From: Thermoflexus hugenholtzii JAD2
GTDB lineage: Bacteria; Chloroflexota; Anaerolineae; Thermoflexales; Thermoflexaceae
Direction of reading: 5' to 3'
NCBI RefSeq assembly: GCF_900187885.1
Contig: NZ_FYEK01000020.1
Location: 1 to 64,000, forward strand
Length of the DNA stretch: 64,000 bases
Both the position numbers and the translations under genes were made by a program. Below the pieces are notes generated by a model that worked only from the letters and a program-made list of their open reading frames with translations, did not search any database and was not told where the DNA came from. The first letter of the stretch is position 1. Each line of letters opens with the position of its first letter. This document shows positions 45,692-56,310 of the stretch, piece by piece.

Positions 45692-46453
45692 ATGAGCTGG
45701 GGGCTGGCGGTTTTGCAGCATGCGTTGCGACAGCCGGGCTGCCCGCTGTGTCGTCTGCAGCGGGAGGCGGAGGCGCGTTACCTAGAGAACCTGCTCTGGG
45801 AGAACGTGAACGATCCCGCCACGCGGGAGCAGTGGGCGGCCGGCCTGGGGTTCTGTGCGCGGCACGCCTGGCAGCTGCAACGCCTGGAGGCCCGCCGCTA
45901 CGGGGATGGCCTCGGGAACGCGATCCTCTATGAGGATCTCCTGCAGCGGGTGATCCCCGTCCTGGAGGCGATGGCCCGGGAGCCAGCCATGGATCCGCTC
46001 CCCCTTCACCGGCGGCTGGCTCACGTCCTCCGCCTCCCCCGCTCAGGGGATCCCGAAGGGATCCCCGGCTTGCAGGGGCGGGCGCGCTGTCGGGTGTGCC
46101 GGCTGGGGGAGGAGACCGCGCGGGCGTATGCGGAGTGGCTGGTCGAAGGGCTGGGGGACGCCGAGGTCCGGGCGCGCTACGCGGCTTCGGATGGGCTGTG
46201 CCTGCCTCACCTGCGGATGACCCTGATCTGCGCCCGCACGCGCGCTCCTCAGGCTCTGGCGGATCTGGCCGGCGATGCCGTCCGACGCCTTCAACGCCTG
46301 CTCGGCGCGCTGCGGGAATACATCCGCAAGCACGACTGGAACTATCGCCATGAGCCGATGAGCCCGGAGGAGCGCCGTTCGTGGATCCGGGTGGTCGCCT
46401 TCTTCGTCGGGGAGGGAGAAGGGGATGGTTCGCTGGACGATCGAGGTGGATGA
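45692..46453 (+). CDS. DUF6062-like CxxC protein, first gene behind the fluoride riboswitch
   Basis: A 253-residue soluble protein in two similar halves, each with a CxxC and a distal C..H pair. The first has GCPLCRLQREAEARY then LGFCARHAWQLQRLEARRYG; the second has RCRVCRLGEETARAYAEW then GLCLPHLRMTLICARTRAP. The pattern CPLC...GFC..H resembles DUF6062 proteins of Clostridia. Four cysteine-pair ligands and histidines suggest two bound metal ions, probably zinc. ATG 45692 follows TTGGAGGGTGAGCGG, 17 bases after the terminator. A role in fluoride tolerance is inferred only from the riboswitch. Confidence 0.8.
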   Translation: MSWGLAVLQHALRQPGCPLCRLQREAEARYLENLLWENVNDPATREQWAAGLGFCARHAWQLQRLEARRYGDGLGNAILYEDLLQRVIPVLEAMAREPAMDPLPLHRRLAHVLRLPRSGDPEGIPGLQGRARCRVCRLGEETARAYAEWLVEGLGDAEVRARYAASDGLCLPHLRMTLICARTRAPQALADLAGDAVRRLQRLLGALREYIRKHDWNYRHEPMSPEERRSWIRVVAFFVGEGEGDGSLDDRGG

Positions 46454-46862
46454 GGAGACCGCGCAGCGCTGGCAGGCCCTTTGGGCGTCCCGGGGCCTGA
46501 GCCCCACGGAGGGTTTGCTCTTCTTCCTGGGGCTGGGAGCCGCGTATGCGGAGGGTCAGGCGGTCCTCTCCGGGGTGGCCGCCGGGACCCATTCCGCGGA
46601 GGAGGTAGAGCGCCTGATCCGGCGCCTGGTGGAGCTCGAAGGACGCCACGCGGTGGTGAGGTTCCGGCTGTTTCAATGCGAGCAAGCGCTCCAGCGTTGG
46701 GAGCTCAGCCATGGGGCCATTGAGACCATGAGCACCGGGCTGCAGGAGGTGGTCCGTCGCCTCCGGGAGGAGAACGCCCAGCTTCGCGAGGCCTTGCGCC
46801 GTCTGCAGGGGGACTCGGCGGCCGGGGCAATGGATCCCGGAGGCGGAGTGGGTGGAGCCTGA
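46425..46862 (+). CDS. Small protein with C-terminal coiled coil (fluoride operon, paralogue 1)
   Basis: A 145-residue protein overlapping the preceding gene by 29 bases. The N terminus (VRWTIEVDEETAQRWQALWA, RGLSPTEGLLFFLGLGAAYA) looks like a ribbon-helix-helix-type beta strand plus helices. The C-terminal half is coiled coil (VVRFRLFQCEQALQRWELSH, VVRRLREENAQLREALRRLQ). The gene at 48132-48551 has the same layout and a matching V-x-R-Y/F-R-x-F motif. No family is recognised. It could be a DNA-binding or scaffold protein. Confidence 0.7.
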   Translation: MVRWTIEVDEETAQRWQALWASRGLSPTEGLLFFLGLGAAYAEGQAVLSGVAAGTHSAEEVERLIRRLVELEGRHAVVRFRLFQCEQALQRWELSHGAIETMSTGLQEVVRRLREENAQLREALRRLQGDSAAGAMDPGGGVGGA

Positions 46863-46883
46863 ACGTCCGGCGGGGGGCGCGGG

Positions 46884-47384
46884 ATGGAACGGATCACCCG
46901 GTTCTGTCCGGAGTGCTGGGCGGAGCTGCCTGCAGGGGAGCAGGCGGTTTGCCCGGCCTGTGGGGCTTCCCTGACGGAGGAGCGCGATTTCTTTGAGAAG
47001 CTGCTCCGTGCCCTCTGGCATCCGGAGCGGACCCGGGCGGCGACCGCGGCGGCCGTCCTGGGGCAGCTGGGGGATCCACGGGCGGTGCCGCCTTTGATCG
47101 AGGCGGCCCTCCGCGCCCGGGATTTCGGCGTCCAGGAGGCTGCGGTGCGCAGCCTGGGACGTCTGCGGGATCCGCGGGCGATCCCCGCCCTGGCGTTGCT
47201 GTTGCGGATGGAGAGCCCCCTCCCCGTGCGCCTGGCGGCGGTGAAGGCCCTGGCGGCCTTTGACGATCCTCGAGCGCGGGAAGCCCTGCGGGGCGCGCTG
47301 AACGACCCCTCCGGGGTAGTGCGGCAGGCGGCCCGGGAAGCGTGGAAAGCCGGTTCTCGCCTGGTGAGCCAAGAGGAGGGATGA
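46884..47384 (+). CDS. Zinc-ribbon and HEAT-repeat protein (fluoride operon)
   Basis: A 166-residue protein. An N-terminal zinc ribbon, RFCPECWAELPAGEQAVCPAC, is followed by about four HEAT/PBS-lyase-type repeats: RAATAAAVLGQLGDPRAVPP, VQEAAVRSLGRLRDPRAIPA, VRLAAVKALAAFDDPRAREA and VRQAAREAW. Such repeats bind proteins or chromophore-carrying subunits. Its ribosome site is weak (CGGGGGGCGCGGG). It lies between the coiled-coil protein and pyrophosphatase genes. No enzymatic motif is seen. Confidence 0.75.
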   Translation: MERITRFCPECWAELPAGEQAVCPACGASLTEERDFFEKLLRALWHPERTRAATAAAVLGQLGDPRAVPPLIEAALRARDFGVQEAAVRSLGRLRDPRAIPALALLLRMESPLPVRLAAVKALAAFDDPRAREALRGALNDPSGVVRQAAREAWKAGSRLVSQEEG

Positions 47385-47506
47385 AAGGAGGGCCATCGCA
47401 GCCTGGTTCTCTTCGAGATGAGCGAGCGCCTTGGGTTTCGGAGGGCAGGTAACTGGCCTGAGGATCTCGATCTTTGAAATCTTTTCCATCCGGAGGCAAG
47501 GCAGCG

Positions 47507-48038
47507 ATGAACCTGTGGAAGGATCTTCTGCCCGGACCGGATGTGCCCCATATGATCCATGTGGTGGTGGAGATCCCCAAGGGATCTCGCAATAAATATG
47601 AGTTCGACAAATCGACGGGCATGCTTCGCCTCGATCGAGTTCTTTATTCTCCCCTCCATTATCCGGGAGATTACGGCTTGATTCCTCGGACCCTTTATGA
47701 GGATGGAGATCCCCTGGATGTTCTGGTGATGGTCACGGAGCCGACGTTCCCGGAGTGCATCATCGTGGCGCGGCCCATCGGATTGTTCCGGATGATGGAT
47801 CGGGAGGTGCCGGATGATAAGATCCTGGCGGTCCCTGCCATGGACCCGCTGTTCCAGGATTACCACGATATCTCGGACATTCCCCAACATTTCCTCCGAG
47901 AGGTTGCGCATTTCTTCGCGGTCTACAAGGATCTGGAGGGGGGGGCGGGTGCGGACGCTGGGATGGGAGAACGCGGATCGGGCCAAGGAGCGGATCCTTC
48001 ACGCCGTCCGGCTTTACGCGGCGCGCGAAGGGGAGTGA
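47507..48038 (+). CDS. ppa: Inorganic pyrophosphatase, family I, frame broken in a G8 run
   Basis: Cytoplasmic Mg-dependent enzyme that hydrolyses pyrophosphate and is strongly inhibited by fluoride. Motifs: [40 protein letters not shown] and the active-site [10 protein letters not shown], then [11 protein letters not shown]. The reading frame meets eight G at 47938-47945. Seven would restore the family C terminus, [20 protein letters not shown], ending at 48038 with about 176 residues. As written, the frame instead runs on with unrelated sequence to 48148. This may be a sequencing error, a real mutation or slippage. ATG 47507 follows CGGAGGCAAGG. Membership of the riboswitch operon is probable but there is a 122-base gap before it. 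Confidence 0.85.
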
Positions 48039-48131
48039 AGGACCCCAACCGGTGGAGGCCGCGGCGGGATGATCGCCGGCGGATCTGCTTCCGGGGCCCG
48101 GAACTGAGCCCATTGAGGAGGGAAGGCAGGG

Positions 48132-50173
<2,042 letters not shown>

Positions 50174-50174
50174 C

Positions 50175-50220
50175 TATAAACGTCGATGGGGAGGGCTGTT
50201 GGGCCGCTCCCCATCGACGT
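50175..50220 (-). terminator. Terminator between the Roadblock gene and pyrG
   Basis: ACGTCGATGGGGAG (50180-50193) and CTCCCCATCGACGT (50207-50220) form a perfect 14-bp stem with a 13-base loop. On the minus strand it is followed by TTTATA. It follows the Roadblock stop by 24 bases and precedes pyrG. Confidence 0.75.
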
Positions 50221-50244
50221 GAGCTCCCGGATCCCATTGCCGGT

Positions 50245-50619
50245 TCACCCCATCAGTTTGGCCAGATCCTGGGCTGCCCGGCGCATGTCCAGGAACACCA
50301 GACCCAGCTTGGCGTTCTCCCGCGCCAGGACGGTGAGCACGGCCTCCTGGCCCACGGCCATCAGGATCACGTAGCCGTTGGAACCGTGCACATAAACCTG
50401 GTCCAGGGTCCCTCGCCCCAGCTCGCTGGCGATCCGCTCCCCCAGGGAGAGCATGGCCGCGGACATGGCGGAGACCCGATCCTCCTCCACATCCCGGGGG
50501 AGCGCGGAGGCGATGATCAACCCATCCACGGAAACCAGAGCTGAGGCCTCGATGTCCGGCGTGCTGGCCTGGAGGTCCTTCAGTCGTTGCACGATCAGCT
50601 CGGTGCGGGACCTGGCCAT
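50245..50619 (-). CDS. Roadblock/LC7-domain protein (MglB-like)
   Basis: A 124-residue Roadblock protein: DIEASALVSVDGLIIASALP, VSAMSAAMLSLGERIASELG, QVYVHGSNGYVILMAVGQEA and LTVLARENAKLGLVFLDMRR. Such proteins regulate Ras-like GTPases of the MglA type, for example as GTPase activators in polarity. No MglA-like gene is in the window. ATG 50619 is the first start downstream of a good promoter; the longer open frame crosses that promoter and a repeat and is rejected. Confidence 0.88.
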   Translation of the reverse strand: MARSRTELIVQRLKDLQASTPDIEASALVSVDGLIIASALPRDVEEDRVSAMSAAMLSLGERIASELGRGTLDQVYVHGSNGYVILMAVGQEAVLTVLARENAKLGLVFLDMRRAAQDLAKLMG

Positions 50620-50655
50620 CGGAGTCGCTCCACGGCTTGAGGATTTACCGCTCTG

Positions 50656-50684
50656 AGCATACCATGGCCTCCCCAGGCCGTCAA
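50656..50684 (-). promoter_or_regulatory. Promoter of the Roadblock gene
   Basis: On the minus strand TTGACG (50684-50679), a 17-base spacer and TATGCT (50661-50656). The expected transcript starts near 50649, 30 bases before the ATG. Confidence 0.75.
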
Positions 50685-50732
50685 CGCCTGGGAGCTCTCC
50701 TTCCCGGCGGTGTCGAATGAATTCGGCCTCAA

Positions 50733-50914
50733 AAGGCCTTCGGCCGATGGTCAGCCTGGGCGCCGACCGGAAAGGTGTTTTTGCGTCGGCGGAGGCCGAC
50801 GCCTGGCGCGCAGCGCCTTGGGAGGCCGATTTCAATCGGCGTGAAGGCCTTCGGCCAGTGGTCGGCCTGCGCCGACCGGGGAAAGGTGTCGGCGGAGACC
50901 GATTTCAATCAGCG
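50733..50914. repeat. Imperfect tandem repeat with internal palindromes
   Basis: Two adjacent units, 50733-50842 and 50843-50914, share in order AAGGCCTTCGGCC, GGTCxGCCTG, GCGCCGACCGG (or GCCGACCGG), AAAGGTGT, GTCGGCGGAG and CCGATTTCAATC. The first is longer by about 38 bases in its middle. Both carry short inverted repeats (CCGATTTCAATCGGC in the first). It lies in the intergenic region between the Roadblock promoter and the lipid-kinase gene. No protein with a ribosome site is encoded. It looks like a dispersed genomic repeat element. Confidence 0.7.
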
Positions 50915-50942
50915 AGCCAAATCGCCATTGGAGCGAGGGGCA

Positions 50943-51860
50943 GTGGAGGAGCGCTGGTGGGTGATCGTGAATCCGGTGGCCGGCAACGGCCGCACCGGGC
51001 GCCGGTGGGGCGGGCTGGAGGCCCGCCTGCGCGTGGAAGGGATCCGGATGGAGGTCGTCTTCACCCAGGAGCCGGGCCACGCCACGGCCCTGGCCCGTCA
51101 AGGGATCGAAGCCGGGTTCACCACCGTGGTGGGGGTGGGCGGCGATGGGACCCTCCACGAGATCCTCAACGGCCTCCCGTTGGAGGATCCCGAGCGGATG
51201 CAGCGGATCCGCCTGGGCATGCTCCCCTTGGGCACCGGCTCCGACTTCGTCCGCACCTTTGGGCTGCCCCGGGACCCGGTGGCGGCGGCCCTCCGGTTGC
51301 GGGAGGGGCGGGTGCACTGGGTGGACGTGGGGCAGGTGACCTGCCGGCGGGCCGGAGAGACCGTCACCCGTTATTTCGTCAACGCCGCCGGCCTGGGCTT
51401 CGATGGGGAGGTGGCCGATCGCACCAACCGGGGGATCAAGGCCTTCGGCGCCACCGGCACCTATCTGGTCTATCTCTTCCTCACGCTCCTCATGTATCAG
51501 AATAAAACCGTCCGCCTCCGCCTGGACGGAGAGGAGCACGCCGGGCGGATGAACTCGGTGCTGGTCTGCAACGGTCGTTACTTCGGAGGCGGGATGTTCA
51601 TCGCCCCTCAGGCTGCTGTCGACGACGGCTGGTTCGACGTCATCGTGCTGGGAGATCTCGGGAAGGGGGAGATCGTCTGGAACCTCCCCCGGGTGTATCG
51701 GGGAACCCATCTGACGCATCCGAAGATCACCTGGCGGCGCGCCCGGGAGGTCCATGTGGAAGCCCAGGAGCGGATGTTCCTGCAGGCGGAGGGGGAGCTC
51801 ATCGGGGAGGCTCCCGCCGCTTTCCGCCTCCTCCCCCGGGCCTTGCCCTTCCTGGCCTGA
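50943..51860 (+). CDS. Diacylglycerol/lipid kinase family protein
   Basis: A 305-residue protein of the DagK/YegS family. It has WWVIVNPVAGNGRTGRRW, then the nucleotide-binding GGDGTLHEILNGLPL, LGMLPLGTGSDFVRTFGLP and the C-terminal VCNGRYFGGGMFIAPQAAVD and DDGWFDVIVL. These enzymes phosphorylate diacylglycerol or other lipids at the membrane face. Start GTG 50943 follows GCGAGGGGCA and excludes the repeat upstream; a later in-frame GTG at 50961 is less likely because it would cut into the first strand. Confidence 0.9.
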   Translation: MEERWWVIVNPVAGNGRTGRRWGGLEARLRVEGIRMEVVFTQEPGHATALARQGIEAGFTTVVGVGGDGTLHEILNGLPLEDPERMQRIRLGMLPLGTGSDFVRTFGLPRDPVAAALRLREGRVHWVDVGQVTCRRAGETVTRYFVNAAGLGFDGEVADRTNRGIKAFGATGTYLVYLFLTLLMYQNKTVRLRLDGEEHAGRMNSVLVCNGRYFGGGMFIAPQAAVDDGWFDVIVLGDLGKGEIVWNLPRVYRGTHLTHPKITWRRAREVHVEAQERMFLQAEGELIGEAPAAFRLLPRALPFLA

Positions 51861-51910
51861 GGGCGACGTCCGCCTCCGCGCCTCGCATCCTGTGGAGGAG
51901 CCGAGCCGGT

Positions 51911-53044
51911 ATGCTAACCATTCAGGAATGCCGGACGCCGGCGGAGCGCCGGGCTTTCGTGACGTTCCCCTGGCGGGTTTACCGGAGTGATCCTCACTGG
52001 GTGCCTCCGCTGATCAGCGAGCGGATGGCCTTCTTCGACCCGCAGCGGAACCCCTTCTATCAGCACGCGGAGGTGGCCCTTTTCATGGCCCGGCGGGATG
52101 GGGAGCCGGTGGGCACCATCGCTGCCCTCATCAATCACCAGCACAACGCTTTCCACAACGAGCGGGTGGGGTTCTTCGGAGCCTTCGAGGTGCTGCCGGA
52201 CCGGGAGGCCGCCCATGCGTTGCTGGCCACCGCCCGGGACTGGGTCCGGGAGCGGGGGATGACGGCCCTGCGGGGCCCGGCCACCTTCAGCACCAACGAG
52301 GAGTGCGGCCTCCTCATTGAGGGCTTCGAAGAGCCCCCGCGCATCCTGATGGCTTACAACCCTGCCTATTACCGGGACTTCATTGAAAGCTTCGGCTTCC
52401 AGAAGGCGATGGATCTCTACGCCTATGAACTCACAGTGGAGGTCTTCAACTGGCCGGAGAAGCTGGTCCGGGTGGTGGAGAAGCTGAAGAGCCGGGCGAA
52501 GTTCCGGGTTCGCCCGGGAAACATCCGGCGCTTCCGGGAGGAACTGGATCGCATCAAGAAGGTCTACAACTCCGCCTGGGAGCGGAACTGGGGTTTCGTG
52601 CCGCTGACGGATGCGGAGATCGAGCACATGGCGGCCCAGCTGATCCGCTTCGTGGACCCGGATTTGGTGTTCATCGCCGAGGTCGATGACGAGCCCATCG
52701 GCTTCTCCCTAACCCTGCCGGATCTGAACCAGGCCCTGCGCAAAGCCTACCCGCGGCCCGGGGTGCCGGAGTGGTGGACGTTGATCAAGCTTCTTTACTA
52801 CTGGAAAGTGCGCCGGGTGGTGGACACCATCCGCGTGCTGGCCATGGGGGTGGTGGAGAGCTGGCGCGCCCAGGGGGTGAGCGCCCTGTTTTACTACGAG
52901 ACGGCGAAGGCGGCTCTGCCCAAGGGCTACCGGCGCGCGGAGATGTCCTGGATCCTGGAGAACAACCTGATGATGAACCGGGACATCCGGACGATGGGCG
53001 GGCGGCTGTATAAGATCTACCGCATGTATGAGCTGCCGCTGTGA
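51911..53044 (+). CDS. GNAT-superfamily protein (YghO-like)
   Basis: A 377-residue protein. It begins with RRAFVTFPWRVYRSDPHWVP and contains HNERVGFFGAFEVLPDREAA, RGPATFSTNEECGLLIEGFE and IRVLAMGVVESWRAQGVSAL, the conserved blocks of a GNAT-like family often annotated as N-acetyltransferase or hypothetical. It ends EMSWILENNLMMNRDIRTMG. The substrate is unknown; lipid or aminoacyl modification has been suggested for the family but not proven. Start ATG 51911. The MFS gene overlaps its stop by one base. Confidence 0.8.
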   Translation: MLTIQECRTPAERRAFVTFPWRVYRSDPHWVPPLISERMAFFDPQRNPFYQHAEVALFMARRDGEPVGTIAALINHQHNAFHNERVGFFGAFEVLPDREAAHALLATARDWVRERGMTALRGPATFSTNEECGLLIEGFEEPPRILMAYNPAYYRDFIESFGFQKAMDLYAYELTVEVFNWPEKLVRVVEKLKSRAKFRVRPGNIRRFREELDRIKKVYNSAWERNWGFVPLTDAEIEHMAAQLIRFVDPDLVFIAEVDDEPIGFSLTLPDLNQALRKAYPRPGVPEWWTLIKLLYYWKVRRVVDTIRVLAMGVVESWRAQGVSALFYYETAKAALPKGYRRAEMSWILENNLMMNRDIRTMGGRLYKIYRMYELPL

Positions 53045-54294
53045 TGTGGGCCCGGACGCTCTGGCGGAAGGGGCGGGCGCTCTGGCCCTTCGGAGGGTCG
53101 TTCACCCTGCTCTGGCTGGGCCAGTTCCTCTCGCAGGTGGGCGATCAGTTCTTGTTCATCGCCGGCCTGAGCCTCCTGAACCGCCTGACGGACTCCCGGG
53201 CGGCCTTCGGGGGGCTGGCCCTGGCCATCACCGTCCCTCAGATCCTCTTCGGGCTGTGGGGCGGGGTCTTCGTGGATCGATGGCCCCGCCGCTTCGTGCT
53301 GATCGGCTCGGACATCGCCCGCGCCCTGATCGTCCTGGGCGCGTTGACCGTGCAGACGAACGCCGATCTGTGGCGGATGTATCCGCTGGCCTCGGCCCTG
53401 GCCATCGCCGGGCTTTTCTTCTACCCCGCCCGCAACGCCGTGCTCCCCGCCCTGGTCCCGCCCGCCCACCTGCTCCAGGCCAACGCGGTGCTCCAGGCCA
53501 GCTACATCCTGGCCCTGATCGTGGGGGGGATCTCAGCTGGCCTCTTCGTGGATCGCTTCGGCCCTTACACGGCCTTCGTTCTGGACAGCCTCACCTTCCT
53601 GATCTCCGCCATCAGCCTGGCCTGTATCCGCCTGCCGCCGGCCGTCAATCGCCCCCAGCCTGCCCTGCAGAACTCCCCCGGCCGGGATCTGTTAGAGGGC
53701 CTTCGCTTCGTCTGGGAGCAACGGGCCCTCCGCCGGGTGACGGCCATCACTCCCTTCGCCACCGTGGGGATCGGGACGGTCCAGGTCCTCGGCCTGGCCT
53801 TCCTGGCGGAGGTCCTGAACGTGCGAGCCGGAGGCTTCGGGTGGACGATGGCGATGATGGGCGTGGGCCTGGCACTGGGGCTGGGCGGGATGCCGCTGCT
53901 GGGCCGCTGGCTTCCTCCGCACCGGGCCGTGGGGCTGGCCCTGGCGGCCGCCGGCCTGGCCACCGTGCTCTTCAGTCAGGCCCAGACCTTCGCCTTCGTC
54001 CTCATCGCCGCCCTGGCGATGGGATTGTGCGTGGTGATCGCCCGGGCGGGGCTGGCCACCCTGATGCAACAGCTGACCCCGGATGGCCTGCGTGGGCGGG
54101 TGGATAGCCTGCTTAACCTCTCGGTCAACGGGGCCCTGGCCCTGGCCCAGGGGAGCGCCGGGCTCTTCGGGCAGTTGTGGGGGCCTCGCCCGGTGCTCCT
54201 GGGGGCCGGCCTCCTGATGATCGCGGTGGGCGGCTTGGCGACCCTCAGCATGCGCAGGCTGGTCTATGAGCCGGAATCCCGGGTCCAGCTTTGA
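53044..54294 (+). CDS. MFS transporter
   Basis: A 416-residue membrane protein of the major facilitator superfamily with about twelve helices. It opens GSFTLLWLGQFLSQVGDQFL and has GVFVDRWPRRFVLIGSDIAR as motif A, FYPARNAVLPALVPPAHLLQ and TPDGLRGRVDSLLNLSVNG. It is close to Enterobactin-exporter/MefA-like efflux proteins. ATG 53044 overlaps the previous stop as TGATG; GTG 53041 is also in frame. Substrate unknown. Confidence 0.87.
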   Translation: MWARTLWRKGRALWPFGGSFTLLWLGQFLSQVGDQFLFIAGLSLLNRLTDSRAAFGGLALAITVPQILFGLWGGVFVDRWPRRFVLIGSDIARALIVLGALTVQTNADLWRMYPLASALAIAGLFFYPARNAVLPALVPPAHLLQANAVLQASYILALIVGGISAGLFVDRFGPYTAFVLDSLTFLISAISLACIRLPPAVNRPQPALQNSPGRDLLEGLRFVWEQRALRRVTAITPFATVGIGTVQVLGLAFLAEVLNVRAGGFGWTMAMMGVGLALGLGGMPLLGRWLPPHRAVGLALAAAGLATVLFSQAQTFAFVLIAALAMGLCVVIARAGLATLMQQLTPDGLRGRVDSLLNLSVNGALALAQGSAGLFGQLWGPRPVLLGAGLLMIAVGGLATLSMRRLVYEPESRVQL

Positions 54295-54371
54295 CCCTGA
54301 ACCCTCGGTTCCCCCATCCGGTGATGCACGCTGGATCCCGCTCCTGTCTGAAGCAGAGGCTCGCGCTGCAC

Positions 54372-54377
54372 TATAAT
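54372..54377 (+). promoter_or_regulatory. -10 box (TATAAT) of the gatC-gatA transcript
   Basis: A consensus TATAAT with a weak CTGAAG at -35 distance (54348-54353, spacer 18). It lies 65 bases before gatC, where the previous gene has already ended. Confidence 0.6.
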
Positions 54378-54442
54378 TCAGTGAGAGCGGCCGATCTCTT
54401 TAAATCCAGGCCTTTATCTCCAGGAATGCACCGGAGGTAATC

Positions 54443-54736
54443 ATGGCGATCTCCCGGGAGGAAGTGGAGCACATCGCCGAGCTGGCCAAGCTGGCTCTGA
54501 CGGAAGAAGAAAAAACCCTCTACGCGGAACAGCTCTCCGCCATCTTGGAGTATTTCCGCCAGCTGCAGGAGGTGGATACCTCGGGGATCCCGCCGACGGC
54601 CACCGTCCTGCCGATCCGCAACGTCTTCCGGCCCGATGAGCCGGGGGAGCCGATGTCCCGGGAGGAGCTGCTTCGGAACGCCCCCGCCCAGGCGGACGGA
54701 TGTTTTCAGGTGCAGCCGATCCTGGAGTTCGACTGA
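54443..54736 (+). CDS. gatC: Asp/Glu-tRNA(Asn/Gln) amidotransferase subunit C
   Basis: Small subunit, 97 residues, of the amidotransferase that converts mischarged Glu-tRNA(Gln) or Asp-tRNA(Asn) to the amide forms. The whole sequence is typical: [40 protein letters not shown] and [20 protein letters not shown], where the last wraps around GatA. ACCGGAGGTAATC precedes ATG 54443. gatA starts 11 bases after its stop. gatB is not in the window. Confidence 0.95.
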   Translation: MAISREEVEHIAELAKLALTEEEKTLYAEQLSAILEYFRQLQEVDTSGIPPTATVLPIRNVFRPDEPGEPMSREELLRNAPAQADGCFQVQPILEFD

Positions 54737-54747
54737 GGAGGCAGGCC

Positions 54748-56250
54748 GTGGCCCCCTGGCGGTGGACGATTCACGAGACCCTGGAGCATCTGCGGCGCGG
54801 CGAGATCTCCGCGGTGGAGGTCACCCGGGCGTATCTCGACCGCATCGAGGCCCTCGATCCCTTCCTGCACGCCTACATCACGGTGACGCCGGAGGAAGCC
54901 CTCGCCCAGGCCCGGGAGGCGGACGCCCGCTGGACGGCCTGGCGACGGGATCCGTCGACGTCGCTCCCGCCGCTCAACGGGATCCCCCTGGCCATTAAGG
55001 ACGTGATCTGCGTGCGGGGAGTGCGCTGCACCTGTGGCTCCCGTATCCTCGAGAACTTCGTCCCGCCTTATGACGCCACCGCGGTGGCCCGGCTGCGGGA
55101 GGCCGGGGCGGTCTTCCTGGGGAAGACCAACACCGATGAGTTCGCCATGGGCTCCTCCACGGAGAACTCGGCCTTCGGGCCCACTCGCAACCCTTGGAAC
55201 CCCGAGCGGGTGCCCGGCGGATCCTCCGGGGGCAGTGCGGCGGCGGTGGCGGCCGACCTCTGCGCCGGAGCCCTGGGCACCGACACCGGGGGTTCCGTCC
55301 GCCAGCCGGCCGCGCTATGCGGCGTGGTGGGCCTCAAGCCCACCTACGGACGGGTCTCCCGCTACGGCCTGGTGGCCTATGGCTCCTCCCTGGATCAAAT
55401 CGGGCCCATCACCAAGGACGTGCGGGATGCGGCGCTGTTGTTGCAGATCATCGCGGGGCCGGACCCACGGGACGCCACCTCATGGCCGGCGCCCGTCCCG
55501 GATTACACCCAGGCCCTGATCCCGGATCTTCGGGGGATGCGGGTCGGGGTTCCCCCGGAGTATTTCATCCCCGGGATGCAGCCGGAGGTGGAGCGGGCCG
55601 TCCGGGAGGCCATTGAGGTCCTGGCCGAGCTGGGCGCGGAGGTGATCGAGGTCTCCCTGCCCCACACCCGCTACGCCCTGCCGACTTACTATCTGATCGC
55701 CCCGGCGGAGGCCTCGGCGAACCTGGCCCGCTACGACGGCGTCAAATACGGCCTGCGGATCCAGGGGGAGACCATCTGGGACACTTACCGCCTCACGCGG
55801 GGGAACGGGTTCGGGCCCGAGGTCAAGCGGCGCATCATGCTGGGGACCTATGCGCTGTCTGCCGGTTATTACGATGCCTACTACCTGAAGGCCCAGAAGG
55901 TGCGCACGCTGATCCGGCAGGATTTCGAACGGGCCTTCGAGCGGGTGGACGTGATCGTCTGCCCCACCTCGCCCACGACGGCCTTCCGGCTGGGGGAGCG
56001 CACCGCCGACCCGTTGCAAATGTATCTCGCGGATATCTTCACCATCACTGCGAACCTGGCCGGCATCTGCGGCATCAGCGTCCCGTGCGGTTTCGATGGG
56101 GAAGGTCTGCCCATCGGGTTGCAGATCCTGGGACCTGCCCTGGGAGAGGAGAAGATCCTGCGCGTGGCCTACGCCTATGAGCAGGCCACCCCGTGGCATC
56201 ATCAGCGCCCGCCGATCGATGCGGCGCTTCAGGGGCGAGCGGGGGCCTGA
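54748..56250 (+). CDS. gatA: Asp/Glu-tRNA(Asn/Gln) amidotransferase subunit A
   Basis: Amidase subunit, 500 residues, that releases ammonia from glutamine. It has the amidase signature with the catalytic Ser-cisSer-Lys triad: Lys in [14 protein letters not shown], and the Ser-rich run [20 protein letters not shown] with [20 protein letters not shown]. The GatA-type C terminus is present ([34 protein letters not shown]). Start GTG 54748 is preceded by GAGGAGGCAGG; the upstream extension overlaps gatC in another frame. Confidence 0.95.
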   Translation: MAPWRWTIHETLEHLRRGEISAVEVTRAYLDRIEALDPFLHAYITVTPEEALAQAREADARWTAWRRDPSTSLPPLNGIPLAIKDVICVRGVRCTCGSRILENFVPPYDATAVARLREAGAVFLGKTNTDEFAMGSSTENSAFGPTRNPWNPERVPGGSSGGSAAAVAADLCAGALGTDTGGSVRQPAALCGVVGLKPTYGRVSRYGLVAYGSSLDQIGPITKDVRDAALLLQIIAGPDPRDATSWPAPVPDYTQALIPDLRGMRVGVPPEYFIPGMQPEVERAVREAIEVLAELGAEVIEVSLPHTRYALPTYYLIAPAEASANLARYDGVKYGLRIQGETIWDTYRLTRGNGFGPEVKRRIMLGTYALSAGYYDAYYLKAQKVRTLIRQDFERAFERVDVIVCPTSPTTAFRLGERTADPLQMYLADIFTITANLAGICGISVPCGFDGEGLPIGLQILGPALGEEKILRVAYAYEQATPWHHQRPPIDAALQGRAGA

Positions 56251-56310
56251 CGCGTTCCGGCACGGAACGGAGGGATCCGCCCGCAGGCCGATCCCGGACT
56301 CGGATCGCCG

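Noticed and set aside
45504-47489. A 661-codon minus-strand frame antisense to the fluoride operon
   Set aside because: It crosses the riboswitch and several genes with clear domains; the product is Pro/Arg/Gly-rich noise typical of GC-rich shadow frames.
50245-50835. Longer, 196-residue form of the Roadblock protein
   Set aside because: The extra 72 codons pass through the TTGACG-TATGCT promoter and part of the tandem repeat; only the 124-residue form matches the family.
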